Shown: positions 34,632 to 44,318, counted from the stretch's first letter. The stretch: 64,000 nt of DNA from Caulobacter sp. S45 (GCF_009765965.1 NZ_LMUL01000010.1:124001-188000); one strand, 5' to 3'. A program made the numbers and translations. Notes: generated by a model from the sequence alone, not told the origin.

Positions 34632-34786
34632 CGTGAGCACTCCCTATCGACCGACCCCAGGGGAGCATGCATGGCGGATCGGCCGGTAGATCGATGGTCC
34701 CGGCTTCTTGCACGATCCTGCCAATTGCGAGGGGTTTGTGCGATCGCGCTTGCCTTATCCGCCGGCGGCGGCATGGGATGGGCGCC

Positions 34787-35683
34787 ATGGAGCCGCTCGC
34801 CGAACTGCGCACGCTGATCGCCCACCACGCCCAGCCCGGCCAAAGGGCGTGCGAGGTTGCCGGCGTGCGGTTGCTGGCCAGCGATGCTCCGACCGAGCCG
34901 GTGCTCAACATTTCCGAGCCCACCTTCGCCGTGGTCGCCCAGGGCGGCAAGCGGGCGGTGCTGGCCGAGCGGGTGTTCGACTACGGCGAGGGCCAGTATC
35001 TGGTGGTGGGTCTCGACCTGCCGATCGTCAGCAACGTGGTCCGGGCCAGCGCCGAGCAGCCCTATCTAGCCGTCGGCGTGGCCCTGAAACCGGCGGCCAT
35101 CGCCACCCTGCTGCTGGAGACCGCCTCGGCCGGCAGCCCCGCCGCCCATCCCCTGGGCATGGCGGTCAGCGACGCGACCCCCGAGCTGCTGGAGCCGGTG
35201 GTGCGCCTGCTGCGCCTGCTGGACCGTCCGGGCGACATCGCCGTGCTGCGCCCGATGATCGAACGCGAGATCCTCTGGCGGCTGCTGGCCGGGGACCAGG
35301 GTCCGATGGTGCGTCAGATCGGCCTGGCCGACAGCCGGCTGTCCCAGATCGGCCACGCCGTGCGCTGGATTCGCGACCACTACGCCGAGCTTTTGCGCAT
35401 CGAGGACCTGGCGCGGCTGTCGGCCATGAGCCCCTCGTCGTTTCACCGCCACTTCCGCGCCGTCACCGCCATGAGCCCGCTGCAATACCAGAAGCAGGTC
35501 CGTCTGCAGGAGGCCCGCACCCGCCTGCTCGCCCAGTCGCGCGACGTGGCGGCGGTGGGCTACGACGTCGGCTACGACAGCCCCTCCCAGTTCACCCGCG
35601 AGTACAGCCGTCTGTTCGGCGCCCCGCCGCGTCGGGACGTGGCGCGCTTGCGCAAACTCTCGGCGCTGGAACGAAGCGTCTAG
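34787..35683 (+). CDS. AraC-family transcriptional regulator
   Basis: 298 residues: an N-terminal AraC_N-type sensing domain (VLNISEPTFAVVAQGGKRAVLAERVFDYGEGQYLVVGLDLP) and two C-terminal helix-turn-helices (LRIEDLARLSAMSPSSFHRHFRAVTAMSPLQYQKQVRLQEAR and VAAVGYDVGYDSPSQFTREYSRLFGAPPRRD). Regulators of this type commonly activate a divergent oxidoreductase operon, here the SDR/AKR pair. The exact start is uncertain (34778 or 34787). It ends convergently with the CapA gene, sharing four bases (CTAG). Confidence 0.9.
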   Translation: MEPLAELRTLIAHHAQPGQRACEVAGVRLLASDAPTEPVLNISEPTFAVVAQGGKRAVLAERVFDYGEGQYLVVGLDLPIVSNVVRASAEQPYLAVGVALKPAAIATLLLETASAGSPAAHPLGMAVSDATPELLEPVVRLLRLLDRPGDIAVLRPMIEREILWRLLAGDQGPMVRQIGLADSRLSQIGHAVRWIRDHYAELLRIEDLARLSAMSPSSFHRHFRAVTAMSPLQYQKQVRLQEARTRLLAQSRDVAAVGYDVGYDSPSQFTREYSRLFGAPPRRDVARLRKLSALERSV

Positions 35684-37050
35684 GACCGGGCTTGGGGGCG
35701 GATGACGCCTATGCCGTCTTCACGGATGATCTTGGTGCCGAAGGGCTCCGACAACCTGGCCAGACGATCGAGGATGACGCCGCCGACCTGCGCGTTCGCC
35801 CGGATCGGCATGCCGCGTTCGGCGCGCGGCAAGTCCCGCTGCAGATCGATGGGGATCAACCGCAGTTCGGAAAGATCGCCGTCGACGAACTCCGCCTGGG
35901 CGATCACGGATTGCCAATAGACCTCCTCGTGGAAGCCCTGCATAGCCCGGTCGAAGAAGTCGGAGGGGTCGGCGCCGGCGATCTGGCAGCTATCGTACAT
36001 CCCCTGCGGGACCTGCCGCATGCTTTCGGCTTCGAAGATGAAGTTCCCCAGGCTGTAGAAGATCGGCTTTCCCTTGTAGATCTCGATCCCGCGCAGGACA
36101 TGCGGGCCGTGACCCATGAAGGCGTGGGCGCCGGCGTCGATGCAGGCGTGGGCGAATTCTGGAAGGAAGGTGGCCGGAATCTCCCGTTCGCCATGGGCCT
36201 CGTGCGAATGGATGCTGACCATGACCAGGTCGGCGTTGCGGCGGGCCCGGCGGATGCTGGCGACGATACCGGCGAGGTCGCGCGGATCGGACGTGGTGAC
36301 CACGTCCGGCTGGCCCTCGGCGACGAACTGGTTGTCGAGGAAGCTTACACCGGCTCCGGTCGGGGCCTGGAGCGGCCCCTGCCTGGTGTCGGGAAACAGC
36401 TGCTGCTTGATGGCCTGGAGCGTGGAGAGCTGGCTCGCGCTCACATGATACTTGGTGTCGATGTGAAGGGGGTTGAGCCCCGGGCGGCCGGGGATTTCCC
36501 CGTTCCCGTCCGCCGCCTGGGACCCCGGACGATACGACGATGCGCAGGCGATCAGCGCGCCCCGCCCGCCCGGCGAATCGTAGAAGGCCGGCGCGCGCGC
36601 CTCCGCCAGGTTGCGCCCGGTTCCCGCGTGGGCGATCCCCGTCGCCCCGATCTTGCGCGCGGTGGCGAACATGCCGTCGACGCCGTAGTCGAGCATATGG
36701 TTGTTCGGCAGGCCCATGATCTTGAACCCGGCCCAGCGCAGCTCTTCCGGCATGGGCCCTTCGGCGCTGTTGTTCAGGTCGCCGCAGACGCCGGTCGAAG
36801 CCGGATACATCTCGGGGTCCGGCAGGGTCATCTCGAAATTGCCGAAGGTCAGGTCCGCGTCGCGCAGCACGCCCAGCAGCGGCTGCAGGCCGGGAGACTG
36901 GCGATCGAAGGGGCGGGTGATCATGCAATCGCCGACCGCGGCCAGCGTGATCGACTTGTACGGCGCGCCGGAAGCGGGTTTCCCCAATGCCGAAATCGGA
37001 TTCGACAGCGTTATTGAAACGGCGCTGCAAAGAAACTCACGTCTCTTCAT
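35680..37050 (-). CDS. CapA-family (PGA_cap) metallophosphatase-like protein
   Basis: 456 residues. A Tat-like start (MKRREFLCSAVSITL) precedes the CapA/PgsA domain: LAAVGDCMITRP, DLTFGNFEMTLPDP, GLPNNHMLDYGVDGM and VSIHSHEAHGERE, ending with MGHGPHVLRGIEIYKGKPIFYSLGNFIFE. CapA domains belong to the calcineurin-like phosphatase fold and in some species take part in poly-gamma-glutamate capsule making; here there are no capBC partners, so the role is unknown. Its 3' end overlaps the AraC gene by four bases. Confidence 0.88.
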   Translation of the reverse strand: MKRREFLCSAVSITLSNPISALGKPASGAPYKSITLAAVGDCMITRPFDRQSPGLQPLLGVLRDADLTFGNFEMTLPDPEMYPASTGVCGDLNNSAEGPMPEELRWAGFKIMGLPNNHMLDYGVDGMFATARKIGATGIAHAGTGRNLAEARAPAFYDSPGGRGALIACASSYRPGSQAADGNGEIPGRPGLNPLHIDTKYHVSASQLSTLQAIKQQLFPDTRQGPLQAPTGAGVSFLDNQFVAEGQPDVVTTSDPRDLAGIVASIRRARRNADLVMVSIHSHEAHGEREIPATFLPEFAHACIDAGAHAFMGHGPHVLRGIEIYKGKPIFYSLGNFIFEAESMRQVPQGMYDSCQIAGADPSDFFDRAMQGFHEEVYWQSVIAQAEFVDGDLSELRLIPIDLQRDLPRAERGMPIRANAQVGGVILDRLARLSEPFGTKIIREDGIGVIRPQARS

Positions 37051-37285
37051 CCTGGCATCCTCCGAAGCGGGTTTGTCGTCTTACGGGTTACGCGTACGCC
37101 TTCGTTATTGACGCCTTTTGCGGCAGTCTGGGCCCCGGCAAGACTCAACGCACCGGAACGTCCACGTGAACTTGACGGTGGACTCGCCATCGGCATAGAT
37201 GCAAAATCATATTAAGTTGAGAATGTTTAAACATGAAGCGTTTGGCGCGCCCCGAGGCGCGCCGAACCGGGCTGGGGGCTAAGAC

Positions 37286-38680
37286 ATGAGCTTTTTCCGT
37301 TGGTCCCTGTTGGCGCGGGTGCTTCCCGCCATCGCCGCCGCCGGCATGGTCCATGGCCACGCCCTGGCCGAGGTCTCGTCCACCCCCTCCATCGTCCATG
37401 CCGGCCAGCTGCTGGAGACGCCCGGCCATGCGCCGTTGAAGAATGTCAGCGTGGTGATCGTCGACGGCAAGGTCCAGTCGGTGCGCGAGGGCTTCATCGG
37501 TCCGGACGCCGCCGGCCTGCCGGCCGGGACCAAGGTGGTGGACCTGTCCAACATGTTCGTCATGCCGGGCTTCATCGACCTGCACGTCCATCTGGCCGGC
37601 GCGGGACCCGGCGACGCGGCCGTGCGCAAGCCCGACACCTACTTCGCCCTGCTGGGCGCCAAGAACGCCAACACCACGCTGATGGCCGGCTTCACCAGCG
37701 TGCGCGACCTGGGCTCGATCGGCTACACCGTGTTCGGCCTGCGCGACGCGATCAAGGACGGCCTGGTGCCGGGTCCCAAGATCACCGCCTCCGGCGACCC
37801 GATCAGCCCCACCGACGGCCACGCCGACAACCACGGCTATCGCGAGGAGGTGATGGCCGCCATGCCGCGCCGGGGTGTCTGCGATGGTCCCGAGGACTGC
37901 CGCCGCGCGGTGCGGGCCGCGGTCAAGCGCGGCGCCGACGTGATCAAGGTGATGGCCAGCGGCGGCACGCTGGACGAATCCGACGCGCCCACCGACCAGC
38001 AGTTCACCGACGAAGAGCTGAAGGCCATCGCCGACACCGCCCATGCGCTGGGCCGCAAGGTCACCGCCCACGCCCACGGCAAGGGCGCCATCGACGCCTG
38101 CATCCGCGCCAACTTCGACTCCATCGAGCACGGCATGTGGGCCGACAAGCAGACGCTGCAGGCCATGAAGGACAAGGGGATCTGGCTGGTGCCGACCGTG
38201 TGGCCGATCGACTATGTCGGCGACACCGACGAGAAGAAGCGCCACGGCCCGTTCAAGGACCTGCCGCCGGTTTCCTTCGCCAAGGTGCTGGCGCTGAAGG
38301 ACCAGCCCAAGGTGCTGGCCAAGATGGCCCATGCCATGGGCGTCAAGATCGCGCTGGGCACCGACGCCGGGGTCTATCCCCATGGCCAGAACGCCCACGA
38401 GTTCATCGAGTACGTCACCGCCGGCATGACCCCGATGCAGGCGCTCACCGCCGGCACCTCCGACGCAGCGCTGGCCGGCGGGATCAAGCACGTCGGCTCG
38501 CTGGAGCCGGGCATGGCCGCCGACATGGTGGGCCTCGCGGTCAGCCCGCTGGAGGACATCAATTCGGTGCTGAACGTGCCGTTCGTCATGCGCGACGGCA
38601 TCGTGTTCAAGTCGTCCGGGGTCGAGGTCGCGCGTCAGCAGGCGCTGATCCAGGAAACCGACGTCCAAGACGCTTTCTGA
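37286..38680 (+). CDS. Exported amidohydrolase, Xaa-Arg/Lys-type dipeptidase group
   Basis: 464 residues with a signal peptide (to about HALAE) and a metal-dependent amidohydrolase barrel. Ligands: HVHLAG on strand 1, the lysine to be carboxylated in VIKVMASGG, AHAHGK, FDSIEHG and the aspartate in LGTDAG. Members from Caulobacter with this layout are peptidases that release C-terminal Lys/Arg or Pro; the substrate here is unproven. The C-terminus has the typical PGMAADMVGLAVSPLED. Followed 38 bp later by a second amidohydrolase. Confidence 0.88.
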   Translation: MSFFRWSLLARVLPAIAAAGMVHGHALAEVSSTPSIVHAGQLLETPGHAPLKNVSVVIVDGKVQSVREGFIGPDAAGLPAGTKVVDLSNMFVMPGFIDLHVHLAGAGPGDAAVRKPDTYFALLGAKNANTTLMAGFTSVRDLGSIGYTVFGLRDAIKDGLVPGPKITASGDPISPTDGHADNHGYREEVMAAMPRRGVCDGPEDCRRAVRAAVKRGADVIKVMASGGTLDESDAPTDQQFTDEELKAIADTAHALGRKVTAHAHGKGAIDACIRANFDSIEHGMWADKQTLQAMKDKGIWLVPTVWPIDYVGDTDEKKRHGPFKDLPPVSFAKVLALKDQPKVLAKMAHAMGVKIALGTDAGVYPHGQNAHEFIEYVTAGMTPMQALTAGTSDAALAGGIKHVGSLEPGMAADMVGLAVSPLEDINSVLNVPFVMRDGIVFKSSGVEVARQQALIQETDVQDAF

Positions 38681-38718
38681 TCTATCATCCAAGAGTTCGG
38701 GTCTAAGGGGATCGCCTC

Positions 38719-40140
38719 ATGAAGCTTCGCGCCAAACTCTGCGCCGCCGTGTTCGCCCTGGTGGGCGCCGGCGGGGCCAACGCCGCGACCTATACCTTCC
38801 AGCACGTCACCCTGATCGACGGCACCGGGCGCGCGCCCCGTCCCGACATGTCGGTGACGGTGACCGACGGCCGCTTCGTCTCGATCGAGCCGAGCGCCAT
38901 CACCGGGCCGCCCAGGGGCAAGGTGATCGAGGCGCGGGGCAAGTATCTGATCCCCGGCCTGATGGACATCCACATCCACCTCCAGGGCTTCTCGCGCGGC
39001 GGCAAGGCCTTCACCACCGCCACCCGCCCGCCGCCCATCGGCGAGTGGACGGTGGACCGCAAGCTGGGCGAGGAGGCGCTGGGCAGCTTCCTCTATTCCG
39101 GCGTGACCACGGTGCTGGACGTCGGCAACATCCCGCAGAACATCCTGCCGCTGCGCGCCGACGAGCGCGCCGGCAAGCTCCTGGCGCCCCACATCTTCGC
39201 CACCGGCCAGCTGGTCACCTATCCGGGCAGCCACGGCACCGACATCGCCGTCAACGTCTCCACCTGGCCCGAGGCCAAGGCCCTGCTCGAGGCCCAGGTC
39301 GAAAGCCAGCACCCCGACGTGCAGAAGATCACCTATGACGACGAGGGCTGGGGCGCGCGGCCGCTGATCCCGATCCTGCCCAAGGACCTGCTGCAGCACA
39401 TCATCGAGTTCTACAACGACCACGGCGTGCGCACGACCGTGCACATCTCCAACGAAAGCCGGGCGCGCGAGGCGATCTATTCCGGCGTCGACAGCCTGGC
39501 CCACACCCCGGTCCAGGGCCCGCTGACCGAAGAGTTCGTCAAGCTGGCCGCCGCCAAGCAGATCCCGATGGCCTCGACCATGACCATCGGCGACAACTAC
39601 AGCCGCGTCCACGACCATCCCGAATACCTGGATCAACCGCTCTACGTCGCCACCATGACCGCAGCGGAGCGCGCGCGGCTGAAGAAGATCGCCGCCGAGG
39701 GCGGGGAGACCGCGCTGAAGTCCAGCCCGGCCCTGTACCAGCGCACCTGGCGCAAGTGGATGCAGACCCAGGGCCCGATCCTGCAGGACAACCTGCGCCG
39801 GGTCGACGCGGCCGGCGGCGTGGTCGCCGCCGGCACCGACACCAGCAACGGCGCCAGCCTCCAGCGCGAGCTGGAACTGCTGTCGGAAGCCGGCATCCCC
39901 AACCTGGAAGTGATCAAGATCGCCACCTTCAACGGCGCCCGCCTGCTCGGCAAGCAGGAGCAGATGGGCAGCGTCGAGGACGGCAAGATCGCCGACGCGG
40001 TGCTGCTCAACGCCGATCCCGTCGCCGACATCAACAACACCAAGAACATCGCCCTGGTGATGAAGGCCGGCGAGATCATCGACGAAAGCAAGCTGCCGCT
40101 GGCCGGCGGCCCGCAGAAGCGCCGCTGGCCGGCGAGCTGA
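38719..40140 (+). CDS. Exported amidohydrolase, second of a tandem pair
   Basis: 473 residues, signal peptide to about GANAAT. Metal motifs are HIHLQG, the lysine in VQKITYDDEG, TTVHISN, SLAHTP and AGTDTS. The barrel is related to but clearly different from the preceding gene product (it lacks the IKVMASGG wording), so the pair probably arose by divergence of function rather than by recent duplication. AAGGGG lies eight bases before the ATG. Likely a periplasmic peptidase or lactonase; no closer call is safe. Confidence 0.85.
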   Translation: MKLRAKLCAAVFALVGAGGANAATYTFQHVTLIDGTGRAPRPDMSVTVTDGRFVSIEPSAITGPPRGKVIEARGKYLIPGLMDIHIHLQGFSRGGKAFTTATRPPPIGEWTVDRKLGEEALGSFLYSGVTTVLDVGNIPQNILPLRADERAGKLLAPHIFATGQLVTYPGSHGTDIAVNVSTWPEAKALLEAQVESQHPDVQKITYDDEGWGARPLIPILPKDLLQHIIEFYNDHGVRTTVHISNESRAREAIYSGVDSLAHTPVQGPLTEEFVKLAAAKQIPMASTMTIGDNYSRVHDHPEYLDQPLYVATMTAAERARLKKIAAEGGETALKSSPALYQRTWRKWMQTQGPILQDNLRRVDAAGGVVAAGTDTSNGASLQRELELLSEAGIPNLEVIKIATFNGARLLGKQEQMGSVEDGKIADAVLLNADPVADINNTKNIALVMKAGEIIDESKLPLAGGPQKRRWPAS

Positions 40141-40148
40141 GGCGCTCG

Positions 40149-40925
40149 CTAGGCTGGCCGCCGCCTAGCGTGGGTCGCCGTCGCCGGGCAGGTGGACATC
40201 CGTAGCTGGATGGCTGAAAAATTCTGGCATAGCCGGGATTGGAAGTCCGCCTGGAACGCGGCCTTGGCCGAGGGCGCGTTCGCCAGCACCTGCTTGCTGT
40301 AGCCCACCGACACCTGGACCAACCGGATCATCGCCGGATGATCCAGGGTGAATTGACCCGCCTGTTGACGTTCTTCCTGCGTCACGGTCAGCGGTTGTTC
40401 ACGCATCCGGTGGCCGATGTCGCTGTCGTTCCAGGCGATGACCGTCTTCAGGTCGTCCTCCGACAGCCGGCTGGCGAAATAGGTCGCCATCCCGTCCAGG
40501 GTGATCCGTATCCGCGCCGCCTCGGCGCTCTCGAAGGCGGTGGAGAACGCTGTGAGCGCCTGGGCCTGTTGGCGCGCCGGCAGGGCGGCGGCCTTGGTCT
40601 TGAACTGCTCCAGGGTCTGGGAATAGGCGGCCTGGCCAACCGCCTTCATGGCCGCCTCCGCCTTGTACTGCACCAGATATTGGTGGACGAGCCGGAGCCG
40701 CTCCGGTGTCGGAGGCGTGGCCGTCGTTTCCGCGGACGTCGAAAACGCTTGGCCGAGCTGCGCGAAAGCGGAGGCGGTCTTGTTCGACATCGCAGGGTCG
40801 TCTTGCGCGTGCGCCGGGTATGCCAACATCAACGCCAGCCCGGCCTGGACCAGGGCGATCATGCGCAGTGTCTTGCGTTTTGCCTGCGTGGCTCCGCCGC
40901 GCGGTGCCAGTCTTCCAAGTTGCAT
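40149..40925 (-). CDS. Exported DUF2059-like protein
   Basis: 258 residues. A long signal peptide (core MIALVQAGLALMLAYPAHAQ) precedes a helical protein with LSEDDLKTVIAWNDSDIGHRM, close to the DUF2059 pattern in which a glycine-ended helix repeats after a hydrophobic one. Function unknown. The start ATG 40925 has GGGGGAA five bases upstream; a shorter start at 40862 lacks one. Convergent with the amidohydrolase gene just downstream. Confidence 0.75.
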   Translation of the reverse strand: MQLGRLAPRGGATQAKRKTLRMIALVQAGLALMLAYPAHAQDDPAMSNKTASAFAQLGQAFSTSAETTATPPTPERLRLVHQYLVQYKAEAAMKAVGQAAYSQTLEQFKTKAAALPARQQAQALTAFSTAFESAEAARIRITLDGMATYFASRLSEDDLKTVIAWNDSDIGHRMREQPLTVTQEERQQAGQFTLDHPAMIRLVQVSVGYSKQVLANAPSAKAAFQADFQSRLCQNFSAIQLRMSTCPATATHARRRPA

Positions 40926-41029
40926 GTGTTCCCCCAGAGCGGTCGGCTTCTATGGCCCGTCGCGCCATGGACGATTTCCGCGATGACACACGGCTTGCCT
41001 GTAGCGTCGTACAGGCCGCCAGCGCGTTT

Positions 41030-41731
41030 TCAGATGAGTGGATGCAGACCGAGTGGAGAGGCGGTTGCAGCATGCATCGACAGCGCCAACCCGTCCGCGC
41101 CGACCCTGACGGCGAGGCCTTCGTAGCCGGTCAGGACGGGATGGCGCGTGGCCAGTGGATGCGTATGCGTAGCGGTGATCACCACCACGCTGGCGCCCGC
41201 CGCCTCGGCGGCGGCGATCCCGGCGGGCGCATCCTCGAACACCAGGCAGTCCTCGGCCCGGACGCCCAGCCGCTGGGCGGCGAGCCGGAAACAGTCGGGC
41301 GCGGGCTTGCCGTGGGCCACATCCTCGGCCGTGATCAGCAGCGGCGGCGAGGGCAGACCGGCCGCCTGCAACCGGCGCATCGCCAGCGCGCGCGAGGCCG
41401 AAGTGACCACCGCCCAGCGCTCCGCCGGCAGCGACGCCAGGAAGGCGCCGGCGCCGGCTATGGCCTCGACGCCTTCGACGTCCTCCAGCTCCGCGCGGTT
41501 GATCGCGGCGCCCTCCGTCTCGGGATCGACCCCGGCCAGCCCCTGGCGGCGCACCGTCTCCACCGCCCGCACCCCATGGATGGTCGGCGGGAAGGCGGCG
41601 ACGTCGAGCCCGTGGCTCCGCGCCCAGGCCGCCCACACCCGCTCGGCCGCCGCGATGGAGTTCAGGATGGTCCCGTCCATGTCGAACAGGAAGGCGGCGA
41701 AGCTTCGGTCGGGAAAGGGCGCTTGGGTCAT
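41030..41731 (-). CDS. HAD-superfamily sugar-phosphatase-like hydrolase
   Basis: 233 residues. Motif I is FLFDMDGTILNS, motif II VVTSAS, motif III the lysine in AHGKPAPDCF and motif IV VFEDAPAGIAAAEAAG, with a helical cap between I and II. This is the beta-phosphoglucomutase/2-deoxyglucose-6-phosphatase branch (subfamily IA). It removes phosphate from a small sugar phosphate or glycolytic by-product. Divergent from the LuxR-type gene at 41894. Confidence 0.9.
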   Translation of the reverse strand: MTQAPFPDRSFAAFLFDMDGTILNSIAAAERVWAAWARSHGLDVAAFPPTIHGVRAVETVRRQGLAGVDPETEGAAINRAELEDVEGVEAIAGAGAFLASLPAERWAVVTSASRALAMRRLQAAGLPSPPLLITAEDVAHGKPAPDCFRLAAQRLGVRAEDCLVFEDAPAGIAAAEAAGASVVVITATHTHPLATRHPVLTGYEGLAVRVGADGLALSMHAATASPLGLHPLI

Positions 41732-41893
41732 GGGGCGCAGCTTCTGCCCCGTTGGGCGGGGGGATGTCGATGGTGGCTGCGCTCTCCAGCCTTTTCGGCG
41801 ACCGCGCGAGCACCGAGTGGGGATACTTTGCAGATCGGCTCGGCTAATATCGGTGTCACGTCGCTCAAGAGCGTCGAGTTGGGAGTTGAATCT

Positions 41894-42748
41894 ATGAGCC
41901 GTGCTTTCGAAGCAGGGCCGCAACCTGAGCCTTTCGGTAGTCTTTCGATGGAAATCGACGCCCTGGGTTCGGCGGAGTTCGGAGCCTTGCTTGCTAAGGA
42001 GGTGCTGGCCGCAGTACCTGCTAAATTTATGTCGGCCTTCTATATGGACAGCACCGGCTTCATCCGCTTTTTGTTTGCCGAAGGTGACGCCGACCAAGCT
42101 CAAACTCTCTGGAATCAGCTTTCGTCCAAAGCGGATGTCGGCACGCCGTTCCAGAGCGCCTTCTTCGAGACAGTCGCCGGGCCCAGCAATCTTCGTCTGC
42201 GCCCGTGGACGACCGGGGCGGATCGAGTCGACAATGCCGATCCATTGAGCAATGGTTTTTTCGTATTCAGAAGTTTCAAAGAGGACGCAGTTGTATTGGC
42301 GCTGCATTGTAGCGACAATGGGGTGTCTATAATGCAAGAATACTCGAGTTATTTTGAGCGTATGGGCGGTGTGATCCTGGGCTTGATTCGCCAGCACGTG
42401 CATTTGATCGACGCCAGGAGTGCGCTTCTGTTTAAGCCGGTGTTTAAAGATTTGGTGGCGCAAATGAACGCCGTGTTGCCGCAACTCAGTATCCGAGAGG
42501 TTGAGGTCTGCGCCTCGATGTTGCTGAACATGTCGATCAAGGAAATCGCTTTGCGCCTGGGTGTGGCTCCAACAAGTGTTGAAACCTTTCGTAAGCGCGC
42601 TTACCTGAAGCTAGGTGTTGGTTCTCGCGTAGAATTCTTGAAGTTGTATGAGCGGCTGCTTTACACGAACATCAGACGTCGAGGGCGTTTTTCTCCCGCT
42701 CATAGCGGCTTGCCGGGGTCGGCGGAGGGGTTCCTCGTCACGGACTAG
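41894..42748 (+). CDS. LuxR-type HTH regulator, low-GC
   Basis: 284 residues. The C-terminus has a GerE/LuxR helix-turn-helix (LSIREVEVCASMLLNMSIKEIALRLGVAPTSVETFRKRAYLKLGVGSRVEFLKL). The N-terminal 200 residues match no domain I know; they hold no receiver, no acyl-homoserine-lactone pocket signature and no PAS motif. The gene is clearly lower in GC than its neighbours, a sign of acquisition. It stands divergent from the HAD phosphatase and 95 bp before a convergent aldolase gene. The signal it senses is unknown. Confidence 0.8.
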   Translation: MSRAFEAGPQPEPFGSLSMEIDALGSAEFGALLAKEVLAAVPAKFMSAFYMDSTGFIRFLFAEGDADQAQTLWNQLSSKADVGTPFQSAFFETVAGPSNLRLRPWTTGADRVDNADPLSNGFFVFRSFKEDAVVLALHCSDNGVSIMQEYSSYFERMGGVILGLIRQHVHLIDARSALLFKPVFKDLVAQMNAVLPQLSIREVEVCASMLLNMSIKEIALRLGVAPTSVETFRKRAYLKLGVGSRVEFLKLYERLLYTNIRRRGRFSPAHSGLPGSAEGFLVTD

Positions 42749-42843
42749 CTACAAGGTGAGAGCTGCTCTTCACCGGCAAAGCACGCGATCGAGGCGACTG
42801 AGCCGGTGAAGGGATCGCCGGAGAACGGCGAACCCCCGCTCGC

Positions 42844-43626
42844 CTAGCCATCCCCCGCCTTGACGCCGAACACCTCCGCCGCCCGCGCGAAGCCCGTGGC
42901 CACTATGTCGATGTCGTTGGCGGCGACCACCACCTTGTAGCCGCTGTCCAGCCGCGTGCGGGCGAGCTCGGCGGAGAAGGTGAACAGCCCGCAGGCCAGC
43001 CCCGCCGCGTCGCAGGCCTCCAGCACCGCCTGGCACGCCGCCTGGTGGCGCGCGTCCGGCTCGGGGAAGCAGCCGATCGACAGGGCCAGGTCGCCCGGCC
43101 CGATGAACACGAAGTCCAGGCCGGGCGTGCGCGCGATCTCGGCGGCGTTGCGCACCCCTTCCACGGTCTCGATCATCACCGCCACCAGCGGGTCGGCGTT
43201 GCGGGCGTGATAGGCCGCGAAGCCTTCGCCGATCGGGCGCACCCCGCCGCCGGAACGTCCGCCATGGGGCGGGAAGCGCGCCGCCGCCACGGCCCGCCGC
43301 GCCTGGGCGGCCGTGGCGATCATCGGCACGATCACGCCGCGCGCGCCGCTGTCCAACGCCTCGCCGATGGCGCTGTCGCTGTCGTTGAGGGTGCGCATCA
43401 GCACCGGCGTCGCGCCCAGAGCGCTGACCGCTAGGTGCGCGCTCATCCGGTCCCACAGGCCGTGCTGCAGATCGATCACCGCCGCGTCGAAGCCCGGCCG
43501 CGCGCCGAGTTCGGCCAGCGGGACCGAGCCCATCGAGAACCAGGACAGCACCAGTCCGGACCCGCGAAGCTTGTCGCGTAGCGGCTGGGCGGCGGAGGTC
43601 GTGTCGGTGTGGTCCATATCGGTCAT
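42844..43626 (-). CDS. HpcH/HpaI-family aldolase
   Basis: 260 residues, class II pyruvate aldolase barrel. Motifs: GLVLSWFSMGSVPLAELGARPGFDAAVIDLQHG, LDSGARGVIVPMI, VAVMIETVEGVRNA (catalytic/metal glutamate) and DFVFIGPGDLALSIG (metal aspartate). Enzymes of this family split 4-hydroxy-2-oxo acids or 2-keto-3-deoxy sugar acids to pyruvate and an aldehyde. The ATG overlaps the GntR stop as ATGA, so translation is coupled. The partner genes across the divergent promoter are an FAD-linked hydroxyacid dehydrogenase and an MFS carrier. Confidence 0.9.
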   Translation of the reverse strand: MTDMDHTDTTSAAQPLRDKLRGSGLVLSWFSMGSVPLAELGARPGFDAAVIDLQHGLWDRMSAHLAVSALGATPVLMRTLNDSDSAIGEALDSGARGVIVPMIATAAQARRAVAAARFPPHGGRSGGGVRPIGEGFAAYHARNADPLVAVMIETVEGVRNAAEIARTPGLDFVFIGPGDLALSIGCFPEPDARHQAACQAVLEACDAAGLACGLFTFSAELARTRLDSGYKVVVAANDIDIVATGFARAAEVFGVKAGDG

Positions 43627-44318
43627 CCTAGCCCCTGTCGCTGTGTCGAATCCGTGGTCGGCTGCAATGCCAGGAAGCTTTCCTGCGCGCGGGCGACGAA
43701 GCGCGCCATCACGTCCTGCACGCCCAGCGCGTCGCGGCGGCGGAAGTCCGCGATCAGCTCGTCCAGCAGCCGCATCGCCACCTCGCGGGTGGCGGGGTCG
43801 TACAGGGTGGCGTTGCGGGTGATCTGCACATGGTCGACGAAGCGGAACAGGGTGGCCGCCAGCCGCCGGTTGGGCGCCGCCTCCAGCCAGGCCTGGCGGA
43901 AGCGGCGGTTGGCCTCGATGAAGCCCGTGGCGTCGTCCTGCGCCATCGCCGTGCGCGCCGCCGCGTACGCGACCTCCAGCCCCGCCAGCCCGGCCGCGTC
44001 GAGCGCCGCCGCCGCGGTCGCCGCCGCGCGCGGTTCCAGCAGCCGGCGGATCTCGAAGATGTCGGCCATGTCCTGGGGGGTCAGCCGGGGCAGCACGAAG
44101 CCGCGGGTGGTGCCGACCAGATAGCCCTCGTGCACCAGCCGCAGCAGCGCCTCGCGCACCGGCATGCGCGAGACCTCCATCTCCTCGGCCAGCACCGTGT
44201 CGACCAGCCGCTCGTCCGCGCCCACCGCGCCGCGCCGGATGCGGTCCAGTAGTTCGAGGTAGATGCGCGTGCCCCGCTCCCCACGCTCCAGCCGCGTCGC
44301 CGCCGCCTTGCCGGCCAT
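43623..44318 (-). CDS. GntR/FCD-family transcriptional regulator
   Basis: 231 residues: winged helix about 15-80 (VDTVLAEEMEVSRMPVREALLRLVHEGYLV) and helical FCD domain (IFEIRRLLEPRAAATAAAALDAAG). It heads the minus-strand pair with the aldolase and faces the FAD dehydrogenase/MFS pair, so it most likely controls both. ATACGG-7-CCGTGTAT at 44348-44368 and GTATAC at 44455-44460 are candidate operators. Confidence 0.9.
   Translation of the reverse strand: MAGKAAATRLERGERGTRIYLELLDRIRRGAVGADERLVDTVLAEEMEVSRMPVREALLRLVHEGYLVGTTRGFVLPRLTPQDMADIFEIRRLLEPRAAATAAAALDAAGLAGLEVAYAAARTAMAQDDATGFIEANRRFRQAWLEAAPNRRLAATLFRFVDHVQITRNATLYDPATREVAMRLLDELIADFRRRDALGVQDVMARFVARAQESFLALQPTTDSTQRQGLG

Noticed and set aside
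32671-34950. Apparent 759-residue fusion ending in the aldo/keto reductase
   Set aside because: The first half is an out-of-frame reading of the SDR gene and upstream DNA; the real reductase starts at 33753.
37213-37232. TTAA...TTAA pair that might be a CtrA box
   Set aside because: The spacing is 11 bases rather than 7 and the flanking base does not fit the consensus.
40706-42748. Apparent 680-residue protein ending in the LuxR regulator
   Set aside because: The first part is antisense to the DUF2059-like and HAD genes; base composition and domain content change at ATG 41894.
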